Origin: JAAYLC01 sp964636665
Lineage (GTDB): Bacteria; Bacteroidota; Bacteroidia; Flavobacteriales; Flavobacteriaceae
Assembly (NCBI GenBank): GCA_964636665.1
Contig: CAZWVT010000047.1
Span: forward strand, 1-14,511
Direction: 5' to 3'
DNA length: 14,511 nt
Within the stretch, counting starts at the first letter, position 1. The number at the start of each line of letters is the position of its first letter. Under the pieces are notes generated by a model that worked only from the letters and a program-made list of their open reading frames with translations, did no database searches and had not been told where the DNA came from. Both the position numbers and the translations under genes were made by a program. This document shows, piece by piece, positions 14,355-14,511 of this stretch.

Positions 14355-14390
14355 AAAGGCGATCTGATTTTGATTAGACCGCCTTTCATT
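14355..14390. terminator. Bidirectional terminator after queA
   Basis: The stem AAAGGCG-A-TCT pairs with AGA-C-CGCCTTT (14355-14365 with 14376-14386, one A-C mismatch), with loop GATTTTGATT. T-rich sequence follows it on the plus strand, and AT-rich sequence lies on the other side, so it could serve queA and the minus-strand remnant at the right edge. Confidence 0.75.
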
Positions 14391-14406
14391 ATTTTATAAA
14401 TGATAT

Positions 14407-14511
14407 CTAAGCACACGACAAAAATTTTAAATAATTAATATTCAAAATAGTTGCACTTCGATATAAGTACTCTTGACAAATAATCCAATCCGTATTTAAA
14501 GATACTTATTG
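14407..14511 (-). pseudogene. Possible frameshifted transposase C-terminus
   Basis: On the minus strand, one frame entering from the right edge reads SIFKYGLDYLSRVLI, then a few residues to a stop at 14435-14437. The overlapping frame continues as ILNINYLKFLSCA and stops at 14407-14409. Joined, they resemble the C-terminus of IS4-type transposases of Bacteroidota, which often end in a ...FLSC(T/A) tail after a SIFKYGL-like helix. A one-base shift around 14440-14455 would explain the split. The resemblance is from memory and the piece is very short, so this is tentative; the upstream part lies outside the window. Confidence 0.4.

Overview
The window is AT-rich chromosomal DNA from a member of the Bacteroidota, most likely Flavobacteriales. 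I infer this from four things. Most starts have A-rich leaders and no Shine-Dalgarno sequence. Bacteroidota-type -7 boxes (TAnnTTTG) lie ahead of several genes. Several proteins have forms I know from this group: a FolK-deoxynucleoside kinase fusion, a bS16 with a long acidic tail, and a DnaE with an N-terminal exonuclease domain. The gene order rpsP-rimM-trmN6 next to dnaE also fits.

Left part (1-3858): the 5' end of an AsmA-like membrane-anchored protein runs off the left edge on the minus strand. It is divergent from folK-dNK, which links folate synthesis and deoxynucleotide salvage in one chain. folK-dNK converges with a minus-strand operon rpsP > rimM > trmN6 (ribosomal protein, 30S maturation factor, tRNA1Val methyltransferase); the two stop codons are separated by one base.

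Centre (3859-11120), plus strand: dnaE, a replicative polymerase with its own DEDDh exonuclease domain and a PHP domain that has lost most metal ligands; trxA with a good terminator; a compact clpP with an intact catalytic triad; an NlpE-like lipoprotein; and a DUF58/vWA protein.

Right part (11121-14511): a 314-base region without a protein gene holds a textbook Bacteroidota promoter, three abutting hairpins, a broken tRNA copy whose anticodon arm is replaced by an unrelated perfect hairpin, and more small hairpins leading straight into an intact tRNA-Asp. After its terminator come a small two-helix membrane protein translationally coupled to aroA (EPSP synthase), then queA with its own promoter and a bidirectional terminator. 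The right edge holds what looks like the decayed C-terminus of a transposase on the minus strand.

The protein genes are mostly housekeeping. The least explained part is the hairpin-rich tRNA-Asp leader (11168-11561), which has two kinds of mini-hairpin with conserved cores and differing but fully paired stems. No phage, CRISPR array, toxin-antitoxin or defence system was seen.
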